A stretch of 64,000 bases of DNA, taken from assembly GCF_001594005.1 (NCBI RefSeq), contig NZ_LTBA01000002.1:78254-142253 (forward strand). Reading direction: 5' to 3'. The position numbers were made by a program, and so were the translations under genes. Below the pieces are notes generated by a model. That model had not been told where the DNA came from. It saw only the letters and a list, made by a program, of their open reading frames with translations, and made no database searches. This DNA comes from Clostridium tepidiprofundi DSM 19306. Its GTDB lineage: Bacteria > Bacillota > Clostridia > Clostridiales > Clostridiaceae. Positions 37,296 through 46,908 of this stretch are shown piece after piece (position 1 is the first letter of the stretch; every line of letters begins with the position of its first letter).

Positions 37296-39722
37296 CTATT
37301 TGTACCAAATATACCCATTATTTTTTTTCTTGTTCTGAAGAGCATTGAAAAGTGCAATACACATTTCTTCATATGTCGATTTATCATTTGGTCTGAATCT
37401 GTTGTCTTCAGCTTTAACTAAACCTAGTCCATATGCTATTGCTACATAGCCAACATTATTTTCACTTATATTACTAGCATCATCAAAATTCAATGCAAAA
37501 ATACCTTTACAGTTTGCAATATTATCATAATCAAGGAATTTAATAAAAGCCTTTGACATTTCTTGTCTTGTAACAATCTTTTTTAAATCATCACTTGAAA
37601 TATCTTTGTCAAGCAATCCATAGTATTTTGCCATTTTTATATACTCTTGTGGAGATAAATAATTAGCTTTGCTATCGTTTGATTTGTCGTTTTTATTAAC
37701 AGCACGTAAATTCATGTTAAAATCTTGTTTTTCAATAACATATGGTCTATATCCTAAAGCATCAACCAATGTCTTTATTAAATCTATATATTGTACTTCT
37801 CTTTTAAGTTTAAATCCCTTAGTATCAATAATACCACAGTATGCAAGTATTTGCATTTCTTTTTCATATTTGCTTCCCTTTATTTCCTCCATAAATTGCT
37901 CTACATTATCATTGATTTCTTCTCCACTATAATCCAATAATTTTCCTGTAAATGCATCTATATCATTGAAACTATAAACAGCACTTTTACCTCTTAGACT
38001 ATAAACAAGTTTCATGTGTTTATCATTCTGTTTAATATTTTGTCCATTATTCTCTTTAACAGCACCTACTTTATCACTGTTTGTATATGCATAATATAAT
38101 TCTGGCTCATACTTATCAAAAATCATTTTTCTAATCATATTTTCATTTATAGCATTTTTAGGAGATTTGAATTCAACATCGTAATACCATCTACAATTTA
38201 TATTTGATATCTCTCCTGTTTTAGTATTTATTGAAACATTTATGCTATTATCATTATATGGTATACCATTTTCCACTCTACTAAAAGAGTAATTATAATA
38301 TTTTTCTTTATACTTTGTTTTTTCTTTTACGTTTGATTCATCATTATGAATATAATGTTTTTGTAATAAATTTATATTTTTAATTTTATCTGGATAATAT
38401 TTCTTTAATAAATTTATAGCTTTGTTGTACCCTTCCTCCCATGTTAGTACCGGTTCAAAATCTTCATCATTTAAATTATAAGGCTTGTAATAATTATTTT
38501 TACTCATTGATACTATTTGGCCAGTCAATGCATCTATTGTAATATATCCTGTTTCTTGTGTTAATATTGCATCCTTAGCTCCCATCAATACACCTTCCTG
38601 TTTAACACTCTTTTTGCTAAAAGAGGCACGCCATTGCTTTTTATTTTTTGCCTCATCATTGCTGTAATTTAAATTGCTTATATCAAATCCTTTACCATAA
38701 TTATCAACAATGTATTTTGATATAAATTCATATGCCTTATCCTTTGATATTGGTTCTTTAAATTTATGAACAGCTTTATAACTTTTATAAAACTCTTCTC
38801 TTTGTTCATCATTAATATTCTTTTCTTCTATTTTGCCATTTTCTTTATTTGTATATAATACGTCTCCTGTAATAGCATCTATACGATTGCCATTCTCTAA
38901 ATTTTGCTGATAAACCAATTTAACATTTCTTTTATTATCAGCATCTTGATACTCATATTTATTCCTAAATGTTTTATAAACCAAGTTTACTTTGAGCTGC
39001 TTATCAAATATTTTTTCAACATCATTCTTTGCTATAACATCCTTAACTTCTGGAAAAATAAGATTATTATCCCAGTTACAACTATAAGAAGTAACCTTAC
39101 CTGTAACACCATTAACAGTAACAGAAATATTATTACCATAATATCTTAAGCCATTTACTTTTCGTACATAATTGAAAGTATAATTTGTAGAATCATATTT
39201 ATTAACAACCCACTCCTTATTTTGAAGTTCACATTGTTTAAATAATTTAGGATTAATTTTATTCAAAAAATCTCTACCTACTTGTTGGGCTTCATTAAAT
39301 GATATATTCGGTATTGATGCTCTATTATCACTAGAATTGTCATATATACTCATTTCATTAACCAAACCACTATTTGCATCAATCATTACATTTATATATA
39401 TATTTTTTTCATGAGTATTTAATCCAAAAGTTACATTCCAATAAGCATATTCCTTATCGCTATTTTTGTATTCATTTAAATTTGAATAATATTTGAAATC
39501 GCTATTAATTTTAACTCCAAAGTAATTTGAAACTATTTTCTTTGCAATTTCTTTAGCCATATCTTCATTAATCTTGTAATCTTTCTTCTGCTTTTGAGTT
39601 GAAATCAACAATGCTGGTTTGACTTCTCTTTTATTAATGTTTCCATCTGCAAAAGCAACCACATTTAAATTTGTAATAATAGCTGAGGCTATTAAAAAAG
39701 ATATTATTTTTCTTTTATTCAT
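37296..39722 (-). CDS. Secreted YcdB/YcdC-repeat protein with SLH domains
   Basis: 808 residues. A signal peptide (KRKIISFLIASAIITNLNVVAFA) precedes about three PepSY/YcdB-like units in which EAQQVGRDFLNKINP, YNKAINLLKKYYPDK and IDAxTGxI/L turns (MIDANSGLVNE, ITIDALTGQIVS, DAFTGKLLD) recur. The C-terminal 200 residues carry S-layer homology (FALNFDDASNISENNVGYVAIAYGLGLVKAEDNRFRPNDKSTYEEMCIALFNAL) that binds secondary cell-wall polymer. The role is unknown; PepSY-type domains are often protease inhibitory. It is expressed on its own between two terminators. Confidence 0.82.
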   Translation of the reverse strand: MNKRKIISFLIASAIITNLNVVAFADGNINKREVKPALLISTQKQKKDYKINEDMAKEIAKKIVSNYFGVKINSDFKYYSNLNEYKNSDKEYAYWNVTFGLNTHEKNIYINVMIDANSGLVNEMSIYDNSSDNRASIPNISFNEAQQVGRDFLNKINPKLFKQCELQNKEWVVNKYDSTNYTFNYVRKVNGLRYYGNNISVTVNGVTGKVTSYSCNWDNNLIFPEVKDVIAKNDVEKIFDKQLKVNLVYKTFRNKYEYQDADNKRNVKLVYQQNLENGNRIDAITGDVLYTNKENGKIEEKNINDEQREEFYKSYKAVHKFKEPISKDKAYEFISKYIVDNYGKGFDISNLNYSNDEAKNKKQWRASFSKKSVKQEGVLMGAKDAILTQETGYITIDALTGQIVSMSKNNYYKPYNLNDEDFEPVLTWEEGYNKAINLLKKYYPDKIKNINLLQKHYIHNDESNVKEKTKYKEKYYNYSFSRVENGIPYNDNSINVSINTKTGEISNINCRWYYDVEFKSPKNAINENMIRKMIFDKYEPELYYAYTNSDKVGAVKENNGQNIKQNDKHMKLVYSLRGKSAVYSFNDIDAFTGKLLDYSGEEINDNVEQFMEEIKGSKYEKEMQILAYCGIIDTKGFKLKREVQYIDLIKTLVDALGYRPYVIEKQDFNMNLRAVNKNDKSNDSKANYLSPQEYIKMAKYYGLLDKDISSDDLKKIVTRQEMSKAFIKFLDYDNIANCKGIFALNFDDASNISENNVGYVAIAYGLGLVKAEDNRFRPNDKSTYEEMCIALFNALQNKKKNNGYIWYK

Positions 39723-39834
39723 TATTATACACTCCCCCTGAAATTAATAACTTCAATATCGTATCAATATATTATTGCTATCAATACATTCTATAATATA
39801 TACGCTGTTAAATTATAAAAGTTACTCATTTATA

Positions 39835-39866
39835 AAAAAATCTTGGCACTATTGCCAAGATTTTTT
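39835..39866. terminator. Terminator between slipin and surface-protein gene
   Basis: TCTTGGCA-CTAT-TGCCAAGA (39841-39860) with A6 before and T6 after. Works on either strand; it lies 70 bases after the slipin stop, for which it is the likely terminator. Confidence 0.8.
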
Positions 39867-39938
39867 GTAGTCTACAATATACATTCTCTAATAATGTACA
39901 TCAAATGCTCACACGCAAATACTATGAATTAAAGTTTT

Positions 39939-40883
39939 CTACTCTTTTTTACCTTTTAGCATTTCTCCTATAGCTGCTATGCTACCAAGACTTGATAATG
40001 TTTCATTTGGAAGTATTAATTTATTAGCAGGATTATTTGCCATTTCTTTAAGTGCCTCTACTTGTTTTAATGCAATAACAGTTTCATTTGTACCAGATTC
40101 AATTATTGCTCTATTTACTTTATTGATAGCATCTGCTTGAGCCTTTGCTATTTCTTCTATTGCTTTAGCTTTACCTTCTGCCTCTAATAATTGTGACTCT
40201 TTCATACCTTCTGCACGTCTAATATTTGCTTCCTTTTCTGCTTCTGCTTTAAGTATTCTAGCCTGTTTTTCACCTTCTGCTCTAGCAATTTCACTCTGTT
40301 TTTGACCTTCTGCCTGAAGTATAGCTGCTCTTTTATCTCTTTCAGCCTTCATCTGTTTTTCCATTGCTTCCTGTATTTCAACAGGTGGAATTATGTTTTT
40401 GATTTCAACTGAAAGGAGTTTAATACCATATGCATCAGTTATATCATCAACAATTTCTAATAATTTAGCATTAATTCTATCTCTTCCTGATAAAACCTGA
40501 TCTAAACTCATATCCCCAACAATATTTCTCATGTTTGTTATAGTAGAGTATATTATTCCTGACTTATAATCTTCTATATTGTAAACTGCATCCCTTGGAT
40601 TAAGCACCTTATAGAAAATAACATTATCAATTGAAATTTTTACATTATCCTTAGTAATAACATTTTGTGGTTGTATATCAAGAATTTGTTGTTTTGTGGA
40701 TATCTTCTTTCTAACATAATCAGCAAATGGAATAGTAAAATGCCATCCTGGTTCTAAAACTCTATGAAATTGCCCAAATCTCTCAACAATAAAAACATAC
40801 CCTGTGTTAACAATTTTAATGGATGAAATAATCATCATTATAATAAATATAAACAAAACTATAATTAATATTTTACCAAACAT
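39939..40883 (-). CDS. SPFH/Band-7 (slipin/QmcA-like) membrane protein
   Basis: 314 residues. One N-terminal transmembrane segment (ILIIVLFIFIIMMIISSI), then the band-7 domain (GYVFIVERFGQFHRVLEPGWHF ... DVSLDQVLSGRDRINAKLL), and a coiled-coil region rich in ILQAEGQKQSEIARAEGEKQARILKAEAE, ending LGSIAAIGEML. Slipins scaffold membrane microdomains and usually partner NfeD; the nfeD gene is upstream on the same strand, separated by the IS200/IS605-like remnant. Together they are a membrane-homeostasis pair. Confidence 0.92.
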   Translation of the reverse strand: MFGKILIIVLFIFIIMMIISSIKIVNTGYVFIVERFGQFHRVLEPGWHFTIPFADYVRKKISTKQQILDIQPQNVITKDNVKISIDNVIFYKVLNPRDAVYNIEDYKSGIIYSTITNMRNIVGDMSLDQVLSGRDRINAKLLEIVDDITDAYGIKLLSVEIKNIIPPVEIQEAMEKQMKAERDKRAAILQAEGQKQSEIARAEGEKQARILKAEAEKEANIRRAEGMKESQLLEAEGKAKAIEEIAKAQADAINKVNRAIIESGTNETVIALKQVEALKEMANNPANKLILPNETLSSLGSIAAIGEMLKGKKE

Positions 40884-40925
40884 GTAAACTCCTCCTATAT
40901 TTTTTTATCATTTCAACAATATTCT

Positions 40926-41032
40926 CACTTCTTTAAGTGTTTGATTTAAGCTTTTATTTTACGTGGAGTAGCATCTCTACTTAAAAGCACTTATGTCTTG
41001 TTATAGCAAAACCAGCTATATTTGTATCAGCA
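40926..41032. mobile_element. Degraded copy of the IS200/IS605-like end
   Basis: CACTTCTTTAAGTGTTTGAT, then AAGCTTTTATTTTACGTGGA and TTATAGCAAAACCAG follow the order of the copy at 21532 with many substitutions. A second TTATAGCAAAACGAGTTCAC lies at 41066, running into the nfeD stop. The element thus lies between nfeD and slipin. Confidence 0.4.
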
Positions 41033-41080
41033 AACAACCTTAAATCTAAAGTACTTATGCTTTGTTATAGCAAAACGAGT

Positions 41081-41506
41081 TCACTTGCTAATCAATAATT
41101 TATTTCCTTCAATCCCTACGATCTTCACTTTAGTCCCTTTTGAAATTTTATCTCCTGTATTTTTAACAGTCCAATATATACCCTCGTACTTAATTGTAGC
41201 CTTTTCATTTACATCTTTTTCAATTATAAACTCCTTTCCAATATAATTTTGTTCCATAGTAGGTGTAATTTTGACTGTCTTTTTTATAGTTTTCTTAACA
41301 ATAGGATATCCAATTGCAACACATATTGTACTAACTACTACAAAAGCAACAACTTGAACAATTAAGCCATAACCTAAAATAAGTGTAATTATTGCAACAA
41401 TAGCTCCAACTGTAAACCAAATAAACAAGAAGCTACTTGTAGTAATATCTATATATGCAGCTGCCCCTCCTATCATTATCCATACAATTAATACGAACCA
41501 ATCCAT
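41081..41506 (-). CDS. NfeD family membrane protein
   Basis: 141 residues. Three hydrophobic segments (WFVLIVWIMIGGAAAYIDI, FLFIWFTVGAIVAIITLIL, IVQVVAFVVVSTICVAIGY) then a beta-rich OB-like domain (about 85-141: GKEFIIEKDVNEKATIKYEGIYWTVKN, GTKVKIVGIEGNKLLI). This is the short NfeD that acts with a slipin. AAAGGAGGTGGAAT precedes the ATG. Its final codons overlap the end of the repeat (GAGTTCACTTGC), suggesting the insertion occurred at the stop. Confidence 0.88.
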   Translation of the reverse strand: MDWFVLIVWIMIGGAAAYIDITTSSFLFIWFTVGAIVAIITLILGYGLIVQVVAFVVVSTICVAIGYPIVKKTIKKTVKITPTMEQNYIGKEFIIEKDVNEKATIKYEGIYWTVKNTGDKISKGTKVKIVGIEGNKLLISK

Positions 41507-41715
41507 TTATTCCACCTCCTTTGACTACTATTATTATATTACTTCTATGATTTAATTATAGCGTATATTACGAAATATTTAAAGTTTAATTTCATTCTAT
41601 TATAGAGTATTTAATACCATATTTAATGTTTACATGTACCATGCTTTTATTTTCTTTGTTTTTCTTTAATTCTGTTGTAAAACTCGCATACAATGGTATA
41701 ATCTTATTGAGATAT

Positions 41716-41781
41716 ACTTATCAAGCTATAAATTTCGTATTTTTGTCTAGAGAATTATACGATTTTAAAAACTTTGCAAGT
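41716..41781. repeat. Imperfect inverted-repeat element upstream of nadE
   Basis: ACTTATCAAGCTATAAATTT ... GATTTTAAAAACTTTGCAAG T pair imperfectly end to end. It matches the element at 6475-6549. It ends seven bases before the AGAAAGG ribosome binding site of nadE, so it is in the leader of that mRNA. Confidence 0.5.
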
Positions 41782-41804
41782 ATAACAAGAAAGGTAGTGA
41801 ATAT

Positions 41805-43721
41805 ATGAAAAACGGTTTTATAAAAGTTTCATCAGCATGTCCCATAACAGATATAGCAAATATAGAATTCAACATAAAAAATATAAAAAATTGTATAGAT
41901 ATAGCACTTAAAGAAAAATCTAAATTGATTGTTCTTCCCGAACTATGTATTACTTCATATACATGTGCAGATCTTTTCCTTCAGAATCAATTATTAGAAC
42001 ATTCTAATAAAGCTATTGAAGAATTATGCTCTTATTCTAAGGGAAAAGACATTTTAATTGCAGTAGGTGCTCCTCTTTTATATAGAACATGCTTATATAA
42101 CTGTGCATACATAATATTCAGTGGTAAAATACTTGGCATAATTCCAAAAAGCTATATCCCAAATTATAATGAATTTTATGAAAAAAGATGGTTTACTCAA
42201 GGATTAAATGTGGTAAATGAAACAGTTGATATGATATTTCAAAAAGACATACCATTTGGAACTGATTTGATTTTTACATATAACAAATTTAAATTTGGAT
42301 TTGAAATATGCGAAGACCTTTGGACTACAATTCCTCCAAGCAGTTATTTGAGCATTTTAGGAGCAAATATAATAGGCAACTTATCAGCTTCAAATGAAAT
42401 GGTAAGCAAGGCAGATTATAGACGTGGACTTGTATCTTCTCAAAGTGCAAGATGTTTATCTTCTTATATTTATTCGTCATCAGGTGTTTTTGAATCATCA
42501 ACTGATTTATTATTTAGTGGTCATTTGCTTATAGGTGAAAACGGTACAATATTAAAAGAAAATTCGAGATTCCAGCGTGAAAATGAAGTCATTACGTCTA
42601 TTATTAACATTGATAAATTAAATAGTGAAAGATTAAAAAATGTTAGCTTTAGGGATAGCGTTAAATATTGTCCTTTCAAAGTAAGAGAGATCGCTTTTGA
42701 ATATAATTCACTTGATATTGGAAAATTTGATAGATATATAGATAGGCATCCTTTCGTTCCTAATGATGAAATTAAAAGGGAAAAAAGATGTAGTGAAATA
42801 TTCAAAATTCAATCTTCTGCTCTTGCAAAACGTATAAATCATACAAAAATAAATAAAGCAGTTGTAGGAATTTCAGGTGGACTCGATTCCACATTAGCAC
42901 TACTAGTAATAATAAAGACATTTGATATGCTAAGCATACCTCGAAAAAATATAATAACAATTACAATGCCTGGATTTGGAACAACAGACAGAACCTATTC
43001 AAATGCAGTAAACTTATGTAAATTTTTAGGTACTGATTTAAGAGAAATAAACATAGTTGATGCATGTATTCAACATTTTAAAGATATAGGTCATCTAGCT
43101 AAAGTACATGATGTAACCTATGAAAATGTTCAGGCTAGAGAAAGAACACAAATACTTATGGATATCGCAAATAAAGAATGTGGTCTCTTAATTGGAACAG
43201 GAGATTTATCTGAACTAGCTTTAGGATGGTGTACATATAATGGAGATCACATGTCAATGTACTCTGTTAACTGCTCTATACCAAAAACTCTAGTAAGATA
43301 CTTAGTAAAATATGTTGCAGAAAAAGAAGTAAGCCAAAATATTTCAGAAATTTTAATAGATATTTTAAATACACCTGTAAGTCCCGAGTTACTACCCAAA
43401 GACAAAAGCGGTAAAATAACTCAAAAAACAGAAGATATAGTTGGACCTTACGAACTTCATGATTTCTTTTTATATCACTTTATGCGTTATGGCACAGAAC
43501 CTAGTAAAATACTTTTTCTTGCCAAACATGCTTTTAAAGAAGACTATTCAGAGGAAGTTATTAAAAAATGGCTTTATAAATTCATACATAGATTCTTTAC
43601 TCAACAGTTTAAAAGGTCTGCATTGCCTGATGGACCAAAAGTGGGAACAGTTAGTCTATCTCCAAGAGGCGATCTAAGAATGCCTTCTGATGCAAGCAGC
43701 ACGCTGTGGAAAAGTTTCTAA
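41805..43721 (+). CDS. nadE: Glutamine-dependent NAD+ synthetase
   Basis: 638 residues. The N-terminal nitrilase-type glutaminase (about 1-280) has the catalytic glutamate in VLPELCI, the lysine in GIIPKSYIP and the cysteine in GFEICEDLWT; the C-terminal synthetase (about 330-638) has the P-loop GISGGLDSTLALL and SELALGWCTYNGDHMSMYSVN. It amidates nicotinic acid adenine dinucleotide. The length matches the bacterial two-domain enzyme. AAGAAAGGTAGTG is upstream of the ATG. It is followed at once by the CTAG-rich repeat array. Confidence 0.95.
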   Translation: MKNGFIKVSSACPITDIANIEFNIKNIKNCIDIALKEKSKLIVLPELCITSYTCADLFLQNQLLEHSNKAIEELCSYSKGKDILIAVGAPLLYRTCLYNCAYIIFSGKILGIIPKSYIPNYNEFYEKRWFTQGLNVVNETVDMIFQKDIPFGTDLIFTYNKFKFGFEICEDLWTTIPPSSYLSILGANIIGNLSASNEMVSKADYRRGLVSSQSARCLSSYIYSSSGVFESSTDLLFSGHLLIGENGTILKENSRFQRENEVITSIINIDKLNSERLKNVSFRDSVKYCPFKVREIAFEYNSLDIGKFDRYIDRHPFVPNDEIKREKRCSEIFKIQSSALAKRINHTKINKAVVGISGGLDSTLALLVIIKTFDMLSIPRKNIITITMPGFGTTDRTYSNAVNLCKFLGTDLREINIVDACIQHFKDIGHLAKVHDVTYENVQARERTQILMDIANKECGLLIGTGDLSELALGWCTYNGDHMSMYSVNCSIPKTLVRYLVKYVAEKEVSQNISEILIDILNTPVSPELLPKDKSGKITQKTEDIVGPYELHDFFLYHFMRYGTEPSKILFLAKHAFKEDYSEEVIKKWLYKFIHRFFTQQFKRSALPDGPKVGTVSLSPRGDLRMPSDASSTLWKSF

Positions 43722-43736
43722 AATCAAAGAAAAGCT

Positions 43737-44550
43737 TAATAGATAATAGTGAACCTTAAATAGATAATAGTGAATAATGAATAGGGAATAGTAGAGGTGG
43801 AAATCGTTACACGATTTCTTTAATGATAAGATTGCCAGTTGGCTAGTGGGCTAGTTGATTTTGAAATTACTGTGTAATTTCTTCAAAAATAGATTGTCAG
43901 TTGGTTAGATTGCTAGTGGCCAGTTAATTAAGATTGCAAGTTGACCAGTTGGTCAGTTTGCTAGTGGCTAGTAAATGATGAAATCGCTGCACGATTTCTT
44001 AATTGCAATATAAAACATTCATTGATTGAAAGTATATAGCAATCAAGTCATAAACCTGCTCTAGCAGTCTAGCACTCTAGCAAACTAGCATCATTTCCTA
44101 AAACCTATTTCCTGGTACCTAGTACCTATTCCCTATTTCCTAGCACCTGATAAAATATTCGCTGTCAAGTCACAAATCTGTACTGAAGATTGGAGACTAA
44201 AATAAAGTCGCCAATCACCAGTAACCAGTCGCCAAAGCAGATTGTTACTTTGATGAAAATTAGCACTTAGAACTTTGTTCTTAAATAGATAGTAGTTTTC
44301 AAGTTACAAATCTGTACTAGCAGACTAGCCCTCTAGCAGCCTGGCAAACTTGCTTCATTTCTAGCACCTAAAACAGATACTGGTATACAAATGGTAAATC
44401 TGTACTGGAGACTGGGGACTAGGGATTTGGAATTAGATAAGCTGGAGACTGAACAAAAGTCACTAATCGCCAATCTCAAAAACAAATTGTGACTTAGCTA
44501 GAGATTAAAACCTGGTACCTTCTTTTCTCTCCTAGCCCCTAGTACTACAT
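43737..44550. repeat. CTAG-rich mosaic repeat array, locus 1
   Basis: Starts 16 bases after the nadE stop. The first part (43741-43925) is nearly the reverse complement of 58860-59030. The second part (44075-44450) is a near-identical direct copy of 46096-46462. Words such as CTAGCAAACTAGC, CCTGGTACCTAGTACC, CAGTAACCAGTCGCC, GGAGACTGGGGACTAGGG and a CTTAGAACTTTGTTCTTAAA segment recur. Three small hairpins (43800-43818, 43863-43881, 43980-43998) have stems of GAAATCG or GAAATTAC type. No reading frame of note. 44551-44764 is AT-rich without a feature. Confidence 0.85.
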
Positions 44551-44764
44551 AGCCTAATTATTAATTATAGTCCTTTAAAAAACTGATAAAATAACAAACT
44601 CGTTAGTATCAGCTTATTCATTAGTTTCCAATTTTTAGATATATATACATTAGTCAATTCTTCACATACCTATTTATATATTTTACTAAATCTAAGCTTT
44701 ACATAGGTATCATATTTTGTAACTATATTTCAACAATACTCACCACTTTCCTGTTTTGGAGTAC

Positions 44765-44790
44765 TAAAAAAGAGCCAATAACATGGCTCA
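44765..44790 (-). terminator. Terminator of the ParA-like gene
   Basis: On the minus strand GAGCC-ATGTTATT-GGCTC (44772-44789) then TTTTTTA (44765-44771). Lies ten bases beyond the stop. Confidence 0.75.
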
Positions 44791-44799
44791 CAATATCTC

Positions 44800-45846
44800 T
44801 TACCACAATGCATTTGAAATATGTCTAAGCTGGTTTTTACATTTTTCCACCGATGCATTAACTGTGGTTTTAACTTTATTTATTCTCATACTTTCTCCCT
44901 GCTGTAATAATAAAACTGGTTTTGATAAAGCTGAAGAAATTCTCCCAGTTCCCAAAAAATCATCTAATAAAAAAATATGATTATCAGGATTGTCAGTCGT
45001 AAAACTTGTAATATTTCTATTTACAATATCTTTAACTTTTTCAATATATACCTTAGTTTGCTGATTTGGTTTATTCTTAGCATTCTTCTGTGTTGACCAA
45101 GTACAGTGAGTTAATATAATCATTTGTATCTTCGGAGTCTTCAAATTAGGAGTTAAATAACTCATATTTCTTCTAAAATCACTTGAAGGGTCTTTTAGCG
45201 TTTTTAATAATAAATTTAATGAATTAATAGATTGTTGATCTGTCCTTACTGGAATTATTAAAGCATCACTTGCATGCCATGCTAAATGTGTTGCTCCCGA
45301 AAAAAATGGTGATGTATCTATCAAACACTTGCTACAACCAGTCTCTTGCATTTCTCTGTCTGTTTCTTTTCTTAATGAAAGTAATATATTCTCAACTATC
45401 TGTTCCTTTGTTGGACTTTGAACATTATTCGCTTGATTTAACGCAGTAGCTAATTGAGAAGGCAATATGTATAATTCATCTGATGATGGTATATAGTATG
45501 AATTATCATCAAAAAATTGATTTGTAGCAGAAATTCTGCAAGCAACTCTTGTAGGTTTCCCCAATCCTGGTACAATATACGGCAATATCATATCCTTAAC
45601 ATTCGTGGATGCATTTGTAAAGTAATTATTATCATAAAAATATGATAAATTACCTTGTGCACAAGTATCAACCGCTAAAACATTTCTAGCTAAATAAGAT
45701 AAATTAAATGCCAATGTTGTTTTCCCTATTCCTCCTCTCAAATTACATATAGTATATTTTTTATACTTAGGTAAGTTTATAGATATTTCTTCACCTGCAG
45801 AAATAGACTCTTGTATTTCTACTATATCTTTTATGTCTGTTTTCAC
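44800..45846 (-). CDS. Orphan ParA-like P-loop ATPase
   Basis: 348 residues. The N-terminal extension is unusual; the ATPase begins YTICNLRGGIGKTTLAFNLS (31-50) with a deviant Walker A in which the first lysine of KGGxGKT is arginine (R37), then VLAVDTCAQGNLSYF (Walker A' region) and CLIDTSPFFSG, ALIIPVRTDQQS. These are ParA/MinD-family landmarks, which normally sort DNA or place proteins. There is no parB or plasmid gene nearby. Start at the GTG at 45846 (VKTDIKD), with AAAGGAAG upstream; the ATG six codons earlier lacks a site. It is bounded by 376/367-bp direct repeats. Confidence 0.7.
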   Translation of the reverse strand: MKTDIKDIVEIQESISAGEEISINLPKYKKYTICNLRGGIGKTTLAFNLSYLARNVLAVDTCAQGNLSYFYDNNYFTNASTNVKDMILPYIVPGLGKPTRVACRISATNQFFDDNSYYIPSSDELYILPSQLATALNQANNVQSPTKEQIVENILLSLRKETDREMQETGCSKCLIDTSPFFSGATHLAWHASDALIIPVRTDQQSINSLNLLLKTLKDPSSDFRRNMSYLTPNLKTPKIQMIILTHCTWSTQKNAKNKPNQQTKVYIEKVKDIVNRNITSFTTDNPDNHIFLLDDFLGTGRISSALSKPVLLLQQGESMRINKVKTTVNASVEKCKNQLRHISNALW

Positions 45847-45879
45847 AATTATACTTCCTTTCATTTTGATATTAATTCT

Positions 45880-45908
45880 ATTATAATAATATTTTTGGGA
45901 ATTGTAAA
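45880..45908 (-). promoter_or_regulatory. Promoter of the ParA-like gene
   Basis: On the minus strand TTTACA (45903-45908), a 17-base spacer and TATAAT (45880-45885), about 35 bases before the GTG start. The 45909-46074 stretch upstream has no other feature. Confidence 0.7.
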
Positions 45909-46074
45909 TAATAATTTTGAAATTATTTTTCCTTCATGATATCAAAAATGGAATTTTAAAAAATCAACATAAAAGAAACCCATCACTTATTTCCCTCAAA
46001 GTTGTTTTAATCAAATATTCCCCTTAATGTTTTTATATATGAAACTTAATTAACCTATGTAGCACCGGCATACA

Positions 46075-46470
46075 AATATCAAATCTGTACTAACCCTCTA
46101 GCAAACTAGCTCATTTCCTAAAACCTATTTCCTGGTACCTAGTACCTATTTCCTAGCACCTGATAAAATATTCGCTGTCAAGTCACAAATCCGTACTGGA
46201 GACTAGAGACTAAAATAAAGTCGCCAATCTCCAGTAACCAGTCGCCAAAGCAGATTGTTACTTTGATGAAAATTAGCACTTAGAACTTTGTTCTTAAATA
46301 GATAGTAGTTTTCAAGTTGTAAGTCTGTACTAGCAGACTAGCCATCTAGCAAACTTGCTTCATTTCTAGTACCTAAAACAGATACTGGTATACAAATAGC
46401 AAATTTGTACTGGAGACTGGGGACTAGGGACTAGGGATTTGAGATTAGATAAGCTGGAGACTAAATCCTC
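46075..46470. repeat. CTAG-rich mosaic repeat array, locus 2
   Basis: 46096-46462 repeats 44075-44450 with about 95 per cent of positions the same: CTCTAGCAAACTAGC, CCTGGTACCTAGTACC, CAGTAACCAGTCGCC, CTTAGAACTTTGTTCTTAAA and GGAGACTGGGGACTAGGG in the same order. It ends 11 bases before the yaaR stop. With locus 1 it encloses the ParA gene and its promoter and terminator (1.6 kb). Confidence 0.85.
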
Positions 46471-46480
46471 CCCCTTTGTT

Positions 46481-46903
46481 TTATCTGTAAATGTCCACAA
46501 CAAGTCCCGTAATTTCATCAATTGTAGCTGCAATATTTAAGTTATCTTTTTCTTGTGATAAAAGCATTTGAGCTAATTCTTCTAATTTACTATCTATCGT
46601 ATCAACTGTAACAAAATATTGCGTTTGCCAAAAACTAATATCTTTTTTTACACTATACATATATTTCAATATTGAATCTAAGTACTCCTTAATCATTCTC
46701 TTGTATGCTCTAACATCAGCATAACTCTTAGTTATTGTAAGCCTATTTCCTTTTTTCTTTATTTCATCAAGCATTTTTTTTAGTTGCTGCTCAGATTTTT
46801 TCTGTTTTGCAAAATTAAAACTCTGAGAAAAATCTTTTTTAGATGCTACAACCTTCTTTTCAGATTTAATATTAGATGCACCATTTATTCTGTTGATTTC
46901 CAA
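46481..46903 (-). CDS. yaaR: YaaR family (DUF327) protein
   Basis: 140 residues, helical. DFSQSFNFAKQKKSEQQLKKMLDEIKKKGNRLTITKSYADVRAYKRMIKEYLDSILKYMYSVKKD and DTIDSKLEELAQMLLSQEKDNLNIAATIDEITGLVVDIYR match DUF327. In Bacillus yaaR lies with tmk and holB; here it follows the carboxypeptidase-regulatory genes, so the usual neighbourhood is lost. The start is a TTG at 46903, with a GGGGGTGA that is itself part of one of the CACCCC palindromes. Confidence 0.82.
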   Translation of the reverse strand: MEINRINGASNIKSEKKVVASKKDFSQSFNFAKQKKSEQQLKKMLDEIKKKGNRLTITKSYADVRAYKRMIKEYLDSILKYMYSVKKDISFWQTQYFVTVDTIDSKLEELAQMLLSQEKDNLNIAATIDEITGLVVDIYR

Positions 46904-46908
46904 AAAAT

